In this document: piece by piece, positions 14,798-20,484 of the stretch
Position numbering within the stretch: the first letter of the stretch is position 1
How the letters are laid out: every line of letters begins with the position of its first letter
NCBI GenBank assembly: GCA_910588495.1
Contig: CAJUPU010000043.1
Coordinates: 1 to 23,303, forward strand
Direction of reading: 5' to 3'
Origin: an uncultured Oscillospiraceae bacterium
Lineage (GTDB): Bacteria > Bacillota > Clostridia > Oscillospirales > Oscillospiraceae
Length of the DNA stretch: 23,303 bases
The notes under the pieces: generated by a model
Told to the model about the DNA's origin: nothing
Seen by the model: only the letters and a program-made list of their open reading frames with translations
The model's database searches: none
Position numbers and translations under genes: made by a program

Positions 14798-14827
14798 TTC
14801 CCATCCCCAGGGGAAATGGGGTATAAT
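14798..14827 (+). promoter_or_regulatory. Candidate promoter of galE
   Basis: The consensus -10 TATAAT (14822-14827) has only a weak -35 (TTCCCA, 14798-14803, 18-bp spacer). The interval between holds the imperfect dyad CCCATCCCC/GGGGAAATGGG, which could be a repressor site. The leader to the ATG is about 60 bases. Confidence 0.5.
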
Positions 14828-14892
14828 AGGGGCGGTCCGGCAAAAGCCCCGGGCCGTCCCACGATCTTATTTTGGAAAGGGAGCGCGTCTTT

Positions 14893-15912
14893 ATGTCTAT
14901 CCTGGTCTGCGGCGGCGCCGGTTATATCGGCAGCCACACCTGCGTGGAGCTTCTCGACGCCGGCTACGACATCGTGGTGGCCGACAATCTGTACAACTCC
15001 TGTGAGGAGGCCCTGGTCCGTGTGGAGAAGATCACCGGCAAAAAGGTCCCCTTCGTCAAGGCCGAGCTGTGCCGTGAGGAAGAGGTGGAGGCCCTGTTCG
15101 CCCAGCACCCGGACATCGACGCGGTGATCCATTTCGCCGGGCTGAAGGCGGTGGGCGAGAGCGTGGCCAAGCCCCTGGAGTACTACTCCAACAACCTGAT
15201 CAGCACCCTGTACCTCCTCCAGGCCATGCGCCGCCACGGGGTGAAGAACTTCGTGTTCTCCTCCTCCGCCACGGTGTACGGCGACCCCGCCACCGTCCCC
15301 ATCCGGGAGGACTTCCCCACCGGCGGCACCACCAACCCCTACGGCACCTCCAAGCTGTTCCAGGAGAAGATGCTCATGGACATCTGCGCCGCCGACCCCG
15401 AGCTGAACGTGGCCCTTCTGCGCTACTTCAACCCCATCGGCGCCCACGCCTCCGGTCTCATGGGGGAGGATCCCAACGGCATCCCCAACAACCTGGTGCC
15501 CTATATCGCCAAGGTGGCGGTGGGCCAGCTGGAGAAGCTCCATGTGTTCGGCGACGACTACCCCACCCCCGACGGCACCGGCGTGCGGGACTATATCCAC
15601 GTGGTGGACCTGGCCCGCGGCCATGTGGCGGCGCTGAAGAAGCTGGAGAGCAAGTGCGGCCTGTTCGTGTGCAATCTGGGCACCGGCAAAGGCTATTCCG
15701 TGCTGGACGTGCTCCACGCCTACGAGAAGGCCTGCGGCAAGACCCTGCCCTATGTCATCGAGCCCCGCCGCCCCGGCGACATCGCCGCGTGCTACGCCGA
15801 CCCGGTGAAGGCCCGGGAGGAACTGGGCTGGGAGGCCCAGCTGGGCATCGACGAGATGTGCGCCTCGTCCTACAAATGGCAGTCCGGCAACCCCAACGGC
15901 TACAAGTCCTGA
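14893..15912 (+). CDS. galE: UDP-glucose 4-epimerase
   Basis: A 339-residue extended short-chain dehydrogenase that interconverts UDP-glucose and UDP-galactose, and in some members the UDP-N-acetyl forms, in the Leloir pathway. It has the NAD-binding GGAGYIGSH (7-15), the FSSSATVYG block with Ser124, catalytic Tyr150 and Lys154 in NPYGTSK, ALLRYFNPIGAH, and GTGVRDYIHVVDLA. Length is standard. The ATG at 14893 has AAAGGGAG about 10 bases upstream. It is followed after 45 bp by the NahK-like kinase on the same strand, which points to salvage of galactose-containing or N-acetylhexosamine-containing glycans. Confidence 0.96.
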   Translation: MSILVCGGAGYIGSHTCVELLDAGYDIVVADNLYNSCEEALVRVEKITGKKVPFVKAELCREEEVEALFAQHPDIDAVIHFAGLKAVGESVAKPLEYYSNNLISTLYLLQAMRRHGVKNFVFSSSATVYGDPATVPIREDFPTGGTTNPYGTSKLFQEKMLMDICAADPELNVALLRYFNPIGAHASGLMGEDPNGIPNNLVPYIAKVAVGQLEKLHVFGDDYPTPDGTGVRDYIHVVDLARGHVAALKKLESKCGLFVCNLGTGKGYSVLDVLHAYEKACGKTLPYVIEPRRPGDIAACYADPVKAREELGWEAQLGIDEMCASSYKWQSGNPNGYKS

Positions 15913-15957
15913 GAAAAAAATAAGCCGGGCTCGCCCCGGTATGCGGGAGGATGCACC

Positions 15958-17070
15958 ATGGCACAGCAGGCAGAGCACACCCTATCCCAGGCCCTGGCGG
16001 CCTTCGACTTCGGCGGCCCGGCGCAGGGCGCCCTCCGCTTTGGCGAGGGCCACATCAACGACACCTTCCTGGTGGACGCGGGCAAGGGGCGCTTCATCCT
16101 CCAGCGGCTGAGCACCGCCGCCTTCAAGGAGCCGGACAAGCTGACCCGGAACGTGGTCAACATCACCGACTACCTGGCCCGGGAGATCGCCCGCCAGGGG
16201 GGCGACCCCAGCCGGGAGACCCTGCGGGTGGTCCGCACCCGCAGGGGGGAGGACAGTTTCACCGACAGCGATGGGGGCGTGTGGCGGGTGTTCCCCTTCG
16301 TGGAGGGCACCGTGTGCTACCAGGCGGCGGAGACCCCCGCGCTGTTCGCCGCCTCCGGCCGGGCCTTCGGCCGGTTCCAGCGGCTGCTGCGGGACTTCCC
16401 CGCCCACACCCTCTTCGAGACCATCCCCCGCTTCCACGACACCGAGGACCGGCTGCGCAAGTTCAAAGAGGCCGTGGCCGCCGACCCTCTGGGCCGGGCC
16501 AAGGACTGCCAGGCCGACATCGGCTTCGTGCTGGCCCGGGAGGGGGACTGCTCCGCCGCCCTCCAGGCCCAGCGGGACGGGATGCTGCCCCTGCGGGTGA
16601 CCCACAACGACACCAAGCTGAACAACGTGCTCATGGACGAACGCACCGGGGAGGCCGTCTGCGTGATCGACCTGGACACCGTCATGCCCGGGCTGTCCAT
16701 CAACGACTTCGGCGACTCTATCCGCTTCGGCGCCAACCACAGCGCTGAGGACGAGCCCGACCTGAGCAAGGTGAACTTCGACCTCGATCTGTACGCCGTC
16801 TACACCGCCGCCTTCCTGGGGGCGGCGGGGGACGCCCTCACCGAGGCCGAGATCCGCTACCTGCCCTGGGGGGCCAAGCTGATGACCCTGGAGTGCGGGA
16901 TGCGCTTCCTCACCGACCACCTGGAGGGGGACGGCTATTTCCACATCAGCCGCCCGGGGCAGAACCTGGACCGGGCCCGGACCCAGTTCAAGCTGGTGTC
17001 CGACATGGAGGCCCAGTGGGAGCAGATGAACGCCATCGCGGCGCGGTACATCCCCGCCAAGCCGGGCTGA
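15958..17070 (+). CDS. Phosphotransferase-fold sugar kinase, N-acetylhexosamine 1-kinase (NahK)-like
   Basis: A 370-residue aminoglycoside-phosphotransferase-fold kinase. The catalytic loop THNDTKLNNVL (215-225, catalytic Asp218) and the metal-binding VIDLDTVMPG (236-245) match the NahK subgroup better than antibiotic kinases. N-terminal GEGHINDTFLV (29-39) and the Lys/Gln-bearing ILQRLST strand fit its nucleotide site. NahK phosphorylates GlcNAc or GalNAc at C1, and the neighbouring galE would epimerise the resulting UDP-sugar, as in the lacto-N-biose/galacto-N-biose pathway. The phosphorylase and uridylyltransferase of that pathway are not adjacent here, so substrate assignment is tentative. 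GGGAGG lies 7 to 8 bases before the ATG. A terminator follows at 17092. Confidence 0.85.
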   Translation: MAQQAEHTLSQALAAFDFGGPAQGALRFGEGHINDTFLVDAGKGRFILQRLSTAAFKEPDKLTRNVVNITDYLAREIARQGGDPSRETLRVVRTRRGEDSFTDSDGGVWRVFPFVEGTVCYQAAETPALFAASGRAFGRFQRLLRDFPAHTLFETIPRFHDTEDRLRKFKEAVAADPLGRAKDCQADIGFVLAREGDCSAALQAQRDGMLPLRVTHNDTKLNNVLMDERTGEAVCVIDLDTVMPGLSINDFGDSIRFGANHSAEDEPDLSKVNFDLDLYAVYTAAFLGAAGDALTEAEIRYLPWGAKLMTLECGMRFLTDHLEGDGYFHISRPGQNLDRARTQFKLVSDMEAQWEQMNAIAARYIPAKPG

Positions 17071-17091
17071 ACGCCCCGGCAAGAACATTGC

Positions 17092-17121
17092 AGGACCTCC
17101 GGGCCATGGCCCGGGGGTCCT
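17092..17121 (+). terminator. Terminator after the NahK-like kinase
   Basis: AGGACCtCCGGGCC (17092-17105) pairs with GGCCCGGgGGTCCT (17108-17121) with one mismatch and a tiny AT loop, 21 bases after the stop. The tail is a short TTT. Confidence 0.75.
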
Positions 17122-17142
17122 TTCGCGTCCGCCGCGAGATGC

Positions 17143-17233
17143 GATATATTTATAACTTTCCTCTTGACAGCGCCGGAAGGAAGTGATATATTTATCCCAT
17201 CAAGAGAGAAATATATCTCGAGATAAATATATC
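17143..17233 (+). promoter_or_regulatory. Strong promoter with three AT-rich operator-like boxes
   Basis: -35 TTGACA (17164-17169), a 17-bp spacer and -10 TATATT (17187-17192). The 11-mer GATATATTTAT occurs at 17143-17153 and at 17185-17195 (covering the -10), 42 bp apart. It occurs again inverted at 17223-17233 in the leader, beside a related box around a CTCGAG centre. The arrangement suits repression by the XRE protein encoded two genes later. Confidence 0.75.
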
Positions 17234-17257
17234 CTATCCATTGGGGAGGAACGTATC

Positions 17258-17929
17258 ATGAAAAGACCGAGCGTAAGATCTACGATCATCCTTGGCGTGC
17301 TGGTGGTCCTGCTGCTGGCTGGGGCCAGCTGGTACGCCATCACCTTCAACGACTGGCGGCTGGTGGCCCCCATGGACTTTGGGGCCTACGAGTTCCTGTC
17401 CAAAGACCTGCCCATGCTGATCGCCCTGATCTTGTTCAATCTGTATGTGCTCTATCTGGGGGCGCTGCTGATCTGGGCCATCGTCGCCAACAAACGGCGG
17501 CTGGCGGAGACCCGGACCACCCGGAAGCTGGACCCCAGGCTGGGCCTGCTGGGTGTCTTTGGGCTCCTCGGTTTCGCGGGCTTTTGGACCTACAACGCCT
17601 TCCATCAGGTATATCCCTTCATCTTTTTCCTGTTCTTCGGCTTTTTCGGCTTCTTCTATGAGGGAAAGATGTCCAACACTCTCATGGACGAGCGGTATGT
17701 GGAAAACAAGCTCCGGGCCGAGCTGGCCGCCCACCGGGTCACCATGGCCGCCCTGTTCGTGACCCTGCTGGTGGTGGCCCGGGGGGCCATACAAGGGAAC
17801 CTGGAGCATACGCTGATCGCCGTGCTGATCGTGCTCTCGCTGACGGTGGCGCTGGACCTGTTCCTCAGCGAATACCTGCTCTACCGCTATGACCGGGCGG
17901 ACCAGCTGGACGAAGGCGGGGAGGCGTGA
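17258..17929 (+). CDS. DUF3796-type membrane protein
   Basis: A 223-residue membrane protein with hydrophobic segments at about 9-28, 50-76, 95-110, 118-135, 162-176 and 185-204. The central part (about 91-152) has the DUF3796-like pattern LGLLGVFGLLGFAGF, then FFLFFGFFGFFYEGKMSNT followed by LMDERYVENK. The function of this family is not known; its genes usually sit next to a small XRE-type regulator, as here. GGAGG lies 8 bases before the ATG at 17258. The gene ends 3 bases before the XRE gene, so the two are translated from one mRNA driven by the promoter at 17164. It may be a membrane partner that controls the regulator, but that is inference. Confidence 0.8.
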   Translation: MKRPSVRSTIILGVLVVLLLAGASWYAITFNDWRLVAPMDFGAYEFLSKDLPMLIALILFNLYVLYLGALLIWAIVANKRRLAETRTTRKLDPRLGLLGVFGLLGFAGFWTYNAFHQVYPFIFFLFFGFFGFFYEGKMSNTLMDERYVENKLRAELAAHRVTMAALFVTLLVVARGAIQGNLEHTLIAVLIVLSLTVALDLFLSEYLLYRYDRADQLDEGGEA

Positions 17930-17932
17930 CCC

Positions 17933-18133
17933 ATGCCGGACTTCGAGTGCAGGCTGAAACAATACCGCCAGCGCAAGGAGCTGACTCAGGAGCAGCTGGC
18001 CCAGCAGGTGGGGGTGCGCCGGGAGACGATCATGCGCCTGGAGAAGGCCCAGTACAACCCCTCCCTCAAGCTGGCGGTGGACCTCTCCCGGGCGGTGGGC
18101 GCTCCCATCGAGGAGATCTTCCTGTTTCCGTGA
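17933..18133 (+). CDS. Small XRE-family (YozG-like) helix-turn-helix regulator
   Basis: A 66-residue DNA-binding protein that is almost entirely a Cro/CI-type helix-turn-helix: ELTQEQLAQQVGVRRETIMR (16-35), then LEKAQYNPSLKLAVDLSRAVG and the terminal IEEIFLF typical of the short YozG-like group. It lacks an effector domain. It is preceded by GGAGG 7 bases upstream and sits 3 bp after the DUF3796-type gene. It is the natural candidate to bind the AT-rich boxes around the operon promoter (17143-17233) and perhaps the inverted repeat before the next gene. Confidence 0.92.
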   Translation: MPDFECRLKQYRQRKELTQEQLAQQVGVRRETIMRLEKAQYNPSLKLAVDLSRAVGAPIEEIFLFP

Positions 18134-18144
18134 CCCTCCCGCCC

Positions 18145-18195
18145 TTTTCAGATCCCCTCCTTCGTGGTATGATGGATACCATAAAGGAGGGGATC
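18145..18195 (+). promoter_or_regulatory. Promoter overlapped by a perfect inverted repeat that contains the next gene's RBS
   Basis: GATCCCCTCCTT (18151-18162) and AAGGAGGGGATC (18184-18195) are exact 12-base complements, with an inner GGTAT/ATACC pair. The right arm is the Shine-Dalgarno of the gene at 18199. An extended -10 TGGTATGAT (18165-18173) with -35 TTTTCA (18145-18150), 17 bp apart, lies inside. Read-through RNA would fold and hide the RBS; RNA from the internal promoter would start after the left arm and leave it free. Confidence 0.55.
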
Positions 18196-18198
18196 GTC

Positions 18199-18591
18199 AT
18201 GCATACGCCGGAACACTATCAAAGCGACATGCTGTTCTTTTTCGACGGCAGGCCGGAGGCGCTCTCGCTGTACCAGGCCCTGGCCGCCCAGATCGACGCC
18301 TTCCCGGAGGTATCGGTGAAGGTGCAGAAGAGCCAGATCGGCTTTTACGCCGCCCGCCTCTTCGCCATGGCCTCCCTGCCCAAGCGGAAGCGGGACGCCG
18401 GGATCGTGGTCTCCTTCGGCCTGGGCCGCCGGGAGAGCTCCCCCCGGATCGCCGTGGCTGTGCAACCCTATCCCGGCCGGTGGACCCACCATGTGGCCGT
18501 CACGGCGGAGGAGGAGCTGGACGAAGAGCTGCTGGGCTGGCTCCGGGAGGCGTGGGACTTCAGCCGGACCAAGGGGAGGCGGGGCCCATAA
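18199..18591 (+). CDS. DUF5655-type protein
   Basis: A 130-residue soluble protein. The pattern SVKVQKSQIGFYAARLFAM (39-57), followed by GIVVSFGLGRRESSPRI, WTHHVAV and ELDEELLGWLREAW, fits the DUF5655 family, whose biochemical role is unknown to me. The ATG at 18199 follows AAGGAGGGG by 6 to 8 bases; that RBS is one arm of the inverted repeat at 18151-18195. The frame is open further upstream, but that segment is antisense-like and overlaps the XRE gene. It lies 65 bp after the XRE gene on the same strand and may be read both from its own promoter and by read-through. Confidence 0.8.
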   Translation: MHTPEHYQSDMLFFFDGRPEALSLYQALAAQIDAFPEVSVKVQKSQIGFYAARLFAMASLPKRKRDAGIVVSFGLGRRESSPRIAVAVQPYPGRWTHHVAVTAEEELDEELLGWLREAWDFSRTKGRRGP

Positions 18592-18622
18592 AAAAGGCGA
18601 GCCGGGGCTTTCGCCCCGGCTC
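18590..18622 (-). terminator. Terminator for the thioesterase/zinc-ribbon operon
   Basis: GAGCCGGGGC (18599-18608) and GCCCCGGCTC (18613-18622) form a 10-bp stem with a 4-base loop. On the minus strand it is followed by GCC and six Ts, a classical intrinsic terminator. On the plus strand there is no T-run, though it may also end the DUF5655-type transcript. Confidence 0.8.
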
Positions 18623-18639
18623 AAAGGATGGAGGATAGA

Positions 18640-18672
18640 ATGAAAAAGAAAAGCATCTCTTGCAAGTATTAG
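18640..18672 (+). CDS. Possible ten-residue leader-like ORF
   Basis: ATG at 18640 with GGAGG five bases upstream encodes MKKKSISCKY and stops at TAG (18670-18672). If the TAG is ignored the frame stays open to a TGA at 18784, giving 47 further coding-like residues that run into the antisense of the thioesterase gene. It may be a remnant or chance. The local DNA is much more AT-rich than its surroundings. Confidence 0.25.
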   Translation: MKKKSISCKY

Positions 18673-18686
18673 GATAACGGTCAGTC

Positions 18687-18719
18687 GTTACAAAAGTTCG
18701 CGCCCATTTGTTACAAAAG
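18687..18719. repeat. Direct repeat GTTACAAAAG
   Basis: GTTACAAAAG occurs at 18687-18696 and 18710-18719, 23 bp apart. The second copy lies in the palindrome TTTGTTACAAA. They may be protein-binding sites; no promoter is evident beside them. Confidence 0.35.
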
Positions 18720-18757
18720 GATTAAATCTTCCGGCGGGACGGGCCGAGATCTCCAAT

Positions 18758-19498
18758 TCAAGGCAGATCCTCCAGCTTCAGGGTGAAATCGAACCGCTCC
18801 TCCCCGTCCTCTCCCCGGCCCTGGGCGAACAGCGCGTCCCCCCGGACGGCGGTGTCCACCCAGAGGGCCTCCCCCGCCCGGCACTCGCTGAGGTAGTCGA
18901 TCTGGAAGGAGCGCACGAACTTTCCCCGGCCCAGCCGCTCCAGGTGGAGGCTGTCGCAGGCGAAGTCGGCATAGTGGGCGTTGTTCACATGGCCGTTGAT
19001 ATCGGTGTCGGAATAGCCCAGCTCCCGCCGGGCCCGGCCGTCGAAGGTCTCCGGCATGGCCGGGCGGCGCAGCTTGATGGACTTGGACAGCGTCCCTCCA
19101 TCGGTGCCCCGGAACTCGGTCAGATCCCTCATGCGGAACAGCGTCCGGGCCTGGGCGTCCACCATCACCCACACCGAGGTGCCCTGGCCGATGGGCCTGT
19201 CCTCCTGGAACAGGTCGAAATCCCGGTAGGAGGACGCCCCCGACGCCCCCCGGTGCCAGGTCTTCACATGGATCAGGTCGTTCCACCGCAGGGGGGCGTC
19301 CAGCTCCACCCAGTTGCGGGTGACCATCCACAGGCAGTTGTACTTTTCCTTGATCTCCGGCCCGGACACCCCCAGCGCCAGCGCCGCCTGGGTGGCCGCC
19401 TCCTGCAAAACCCCCAGCACCGCCGACGGGCGGCAGTGGCCGAACAGGTCCACGTCCCGGGAGTCCACCCGGAAGTCCATCTCATATACCGTGCTCAA
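18758..19498 (-). CDS. Acyl-ACP thioesterase family protein
   Basis: A 246-residue double-hotdog protein of the bacterial acyl-ACP thioesterase family, which releases fatty acids from acyl-ACP in the cytoplasm. The N-terminal hotdog starts YEMDFRVDSRDVDLFGHCRPSAVLGVLQEAA (given here as family pattern YE...QEAA at 5-35). The second hotdog carries YSDTDINGHVNNAHYADF, with the Asp/Asn/His cluster (Asp166, Asn168, His170, Asn172-173). The start is a TTG at 19498, one base after the stop of the zinc-ribbon gene, with AGAAGG 10 bases upstream. An internal ATG at residue 7 lacks an RBS and would remove the conserved YE. The tight spacing implies translational coupling. Confidence 0.88.
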   Translation of the reverse strand: MSTVYEMDFRVDSRDVDLFGHCRPSAVLGVLQEAATQAALALGVSGPEIKEKYNCLWMVTRNWVELDAPLRWNDLIHVKTWHRGASGASSYRDFDLFQEDRPIGQGTSVWVMVDAQARTLFRMRDLTEFRGTDGGTLSKSIKLRRPAMPETFDGRARRELGYSDTDINGHVNNAHYADFACDSLHLERLGRGKFVRSFQIDYLSECRAGEALWVDTAVRGDALFAQGRGEDGEERFDFTLKLEDLP

Positions 19499-19499
19499 T

Positions 19500-20117
19500 T
19501 CATCGATCCTTCTTTCCTGGGATGATCAAAGTGTCTCTGGCGCACAGGTCGGCCAGGTCGTCGGGGGTGGCGGCGCCCAGCCGCAGGGCCGCCCCGCAGG
19601 CGGCGCACACCAGGTCCACCGCGGAATAACCCACCTTCGCCCCGTAGTCCGCCGAGCCGCAGGCGCACCGCACCCCGCCCCGGGCGGCGATGTCCTTCAG
19701 CTCGCCCAGCACCTCGGCCATCACCGTCTCGTTGAGGAAGGCCCCCCGCCGGTCCGCCTGGTCGTCCATGCGCAGCTTGTCCACCGCCGCCTCCAGCTTC
19801 TCCATGGCCTGGAACACCCGGTCCTCCCGGCCGATCTGGCACACGCCCAGCCCCGACGCCGGGCAGGACAGGGCCAGCAGCTCCCTGCCCAGCATCGCCT
19901 CGTTGGCGCACACCGCCGTGTGGTCCCGGGCGCAGAACAGGCAGGGCACCGTCACCTCGCAGCGGTCCCCCAGCTGGTGGAAGCGGAGCTCCGACTTGCC
20001 GCAGGGGCAGGGCAGGACGCTGTCCCCGGCGGCAAGCTGAAACGCGGTGCGGGACGCGATCACCGCCTGGCCGCACACTGGGCAGATGTATCCGATGGCG
20101 CGCGTTTCCTCCGGCAT
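19500..20117 (-). CDS. Uncharacterised zinc-ribbon protein
   Basis: I do not recognise the family of this 205-residue soluble protein. It carries several cysteine pairs: C12-x2-C15, C37-x-C39, C59-x2-C62 with C70, and C-terminal C151-x-C153 and C171-x2-C174. This suggests two or three zinc-binding knuckles joined by a helical stretch (about 100-145) without cysteines. The start at 20117 (MPEETR) is preceded by GGGAGGG 7 bases upstream; an in-frame ATG at 20141 lies beside the 5' hairpin and has a poorer RBS. It is the first gene of a two-gene unit with the acyl-ACP thioesterase, only one base apart. The role is unknown. Confidence 0.8.
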   Translation of the reverse strand: MPEETRAIGYICPVCGQAVIASRTAFQLAAGDSVLPCPCGKSELRFHQLGDRCEVTVPCLFCARDHTAVCANEAMLGRELLALSCPASGLGVCQIGREDRVFQAMEKLEAAVDKLRMDDQADRRGAFLNETVMAEVLGELKDIAARGGVRCACGSADYGAKVGYSAVDLVCAACGAALRLGAATPDDLADLCARDTLIIPGKKDR

Positions 20118-20145
20118 GGTCCGTCCCTCCCGATCGTTCATGATC

Positions 20146-20172
20146 CAGCTCCCGCCCATGGGGCGGGAGCTG
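20146..20172 (-). other. 5'-leader hairpin of the zinc-ribbon mRNA
   Basis: CAGCTCCCGCCC (20146-20157) and GGGCGGGAGCTG (20161-20172) form a perfect 12-bp stem with a 3-base loop. It lies about 10 bases after the predicted transcription start of the minus-strand gene, so it may protect the mRNA 5' end. Read on the plus strand it is followed by TTTATTATTT and could stop rightward transcripts. Confidence 0.6.
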
Positions 20173-20186
20173 CGTTTATTATTTCT

Positions 20187-20215
20187 ATTATACCACGCGC
20201 CGCCCGACTTTTCCA
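20187..20215 (-). promoter_or_regulatory. Promoter of the zinc-ribbon/thioesterase unit
   Basis: On the minus strand: -35 TGGAAA (20215-20210), a 17-bp spacer and extended -10 TGGTATAAT (TATAAT 20192-20187, consensus). Confidence 0.75.
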
Positions 20216-20235
20216 GTGGCAAAGCGTTTTTTGCC

Positions 20236-20403
20236 CTCAGAAGCTGTACCGATCGCCTCAGCACCCAGCTTTACGGCCAAAATTGCCGTTGGCCGCGTTG
20301 AAAGATCTTGAAATACACAAAGTATTCCCGCGATCATTCGCCTTGCCACCGGCAATTTTAGCGCGCGAATCTGAATACTTCAGCGATCGGTACAGCTTCT
20401 CAG
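20236..20403. mobile_element. MITE-like element with terminal inverted repeats and CTCAG duplication
   Basis: AAGCTGTACCGATCGC (20241-20256) and its exact complement (20383-20398) bound a 158-bp segment flanked by the direct repeat CTCAG (20236-20240 and 20399-20403). Inside, AAAATTGCCGTTGGC (20279-20293) and GCCACCGGCAATTTT (20345-20359) form a second, nearly symmetric inverted pair. The segment has no ORF and is more AT-rich than its surroundings. A non-autonomous transposon is the best fit; a structured regulatory RNA is the alternative. Confidence 0.55.
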
Positions 20404-20415
20404 ACCGCCCCGGGT

Positions 20416-20445
20416 GTATGGATCGCCTCCTTTTGACGCAAACTA
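20416..20445 (+). promoter_or_regulatory. Candidate sigma-G (forespore) promoter of spoVAD-spoVAE
   Basis: GTATG (20416-20420) fits the sigma-G -35 pattern GHATR. After 18 bp, CAAACTA (20439-20445) matches the -10 pattern CATXHTA at 6 of 7 positions. The predicted start is about 33 bases before the spoVAD ATG. spoVA genes are forespore-expressed in known sporeformers. Confidence 0.55.
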
Positions 20446-20484
20446 GCGGCAGATCCTGTGCGTCTACGAAAGGAAGTCGATCCC

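Noticed and set aside
14800..14820. Imperfect dyad in the galE promoter as a terminator of the aldo/keto reductase gene
   Set aside because: It has no T-run and overlaps the spacer of the TATAAT promoter, so an operator or chance is more likely.
15958..17070. Phosphotransferase as an aminoglycoside resistance kinase
   Set aside because: The catalytic and metal loops (THNDTKLNNV, VIDLDTVMPG) fit the NahK sugar-kinase branch and the gene follows galE.
17143..17233. AT-rich repeats as a CRISPR array or tandem repeat
   Set aside because: Only three short copies in mixed orientation with unequal spacing around a promoter; no spacers of constant length.
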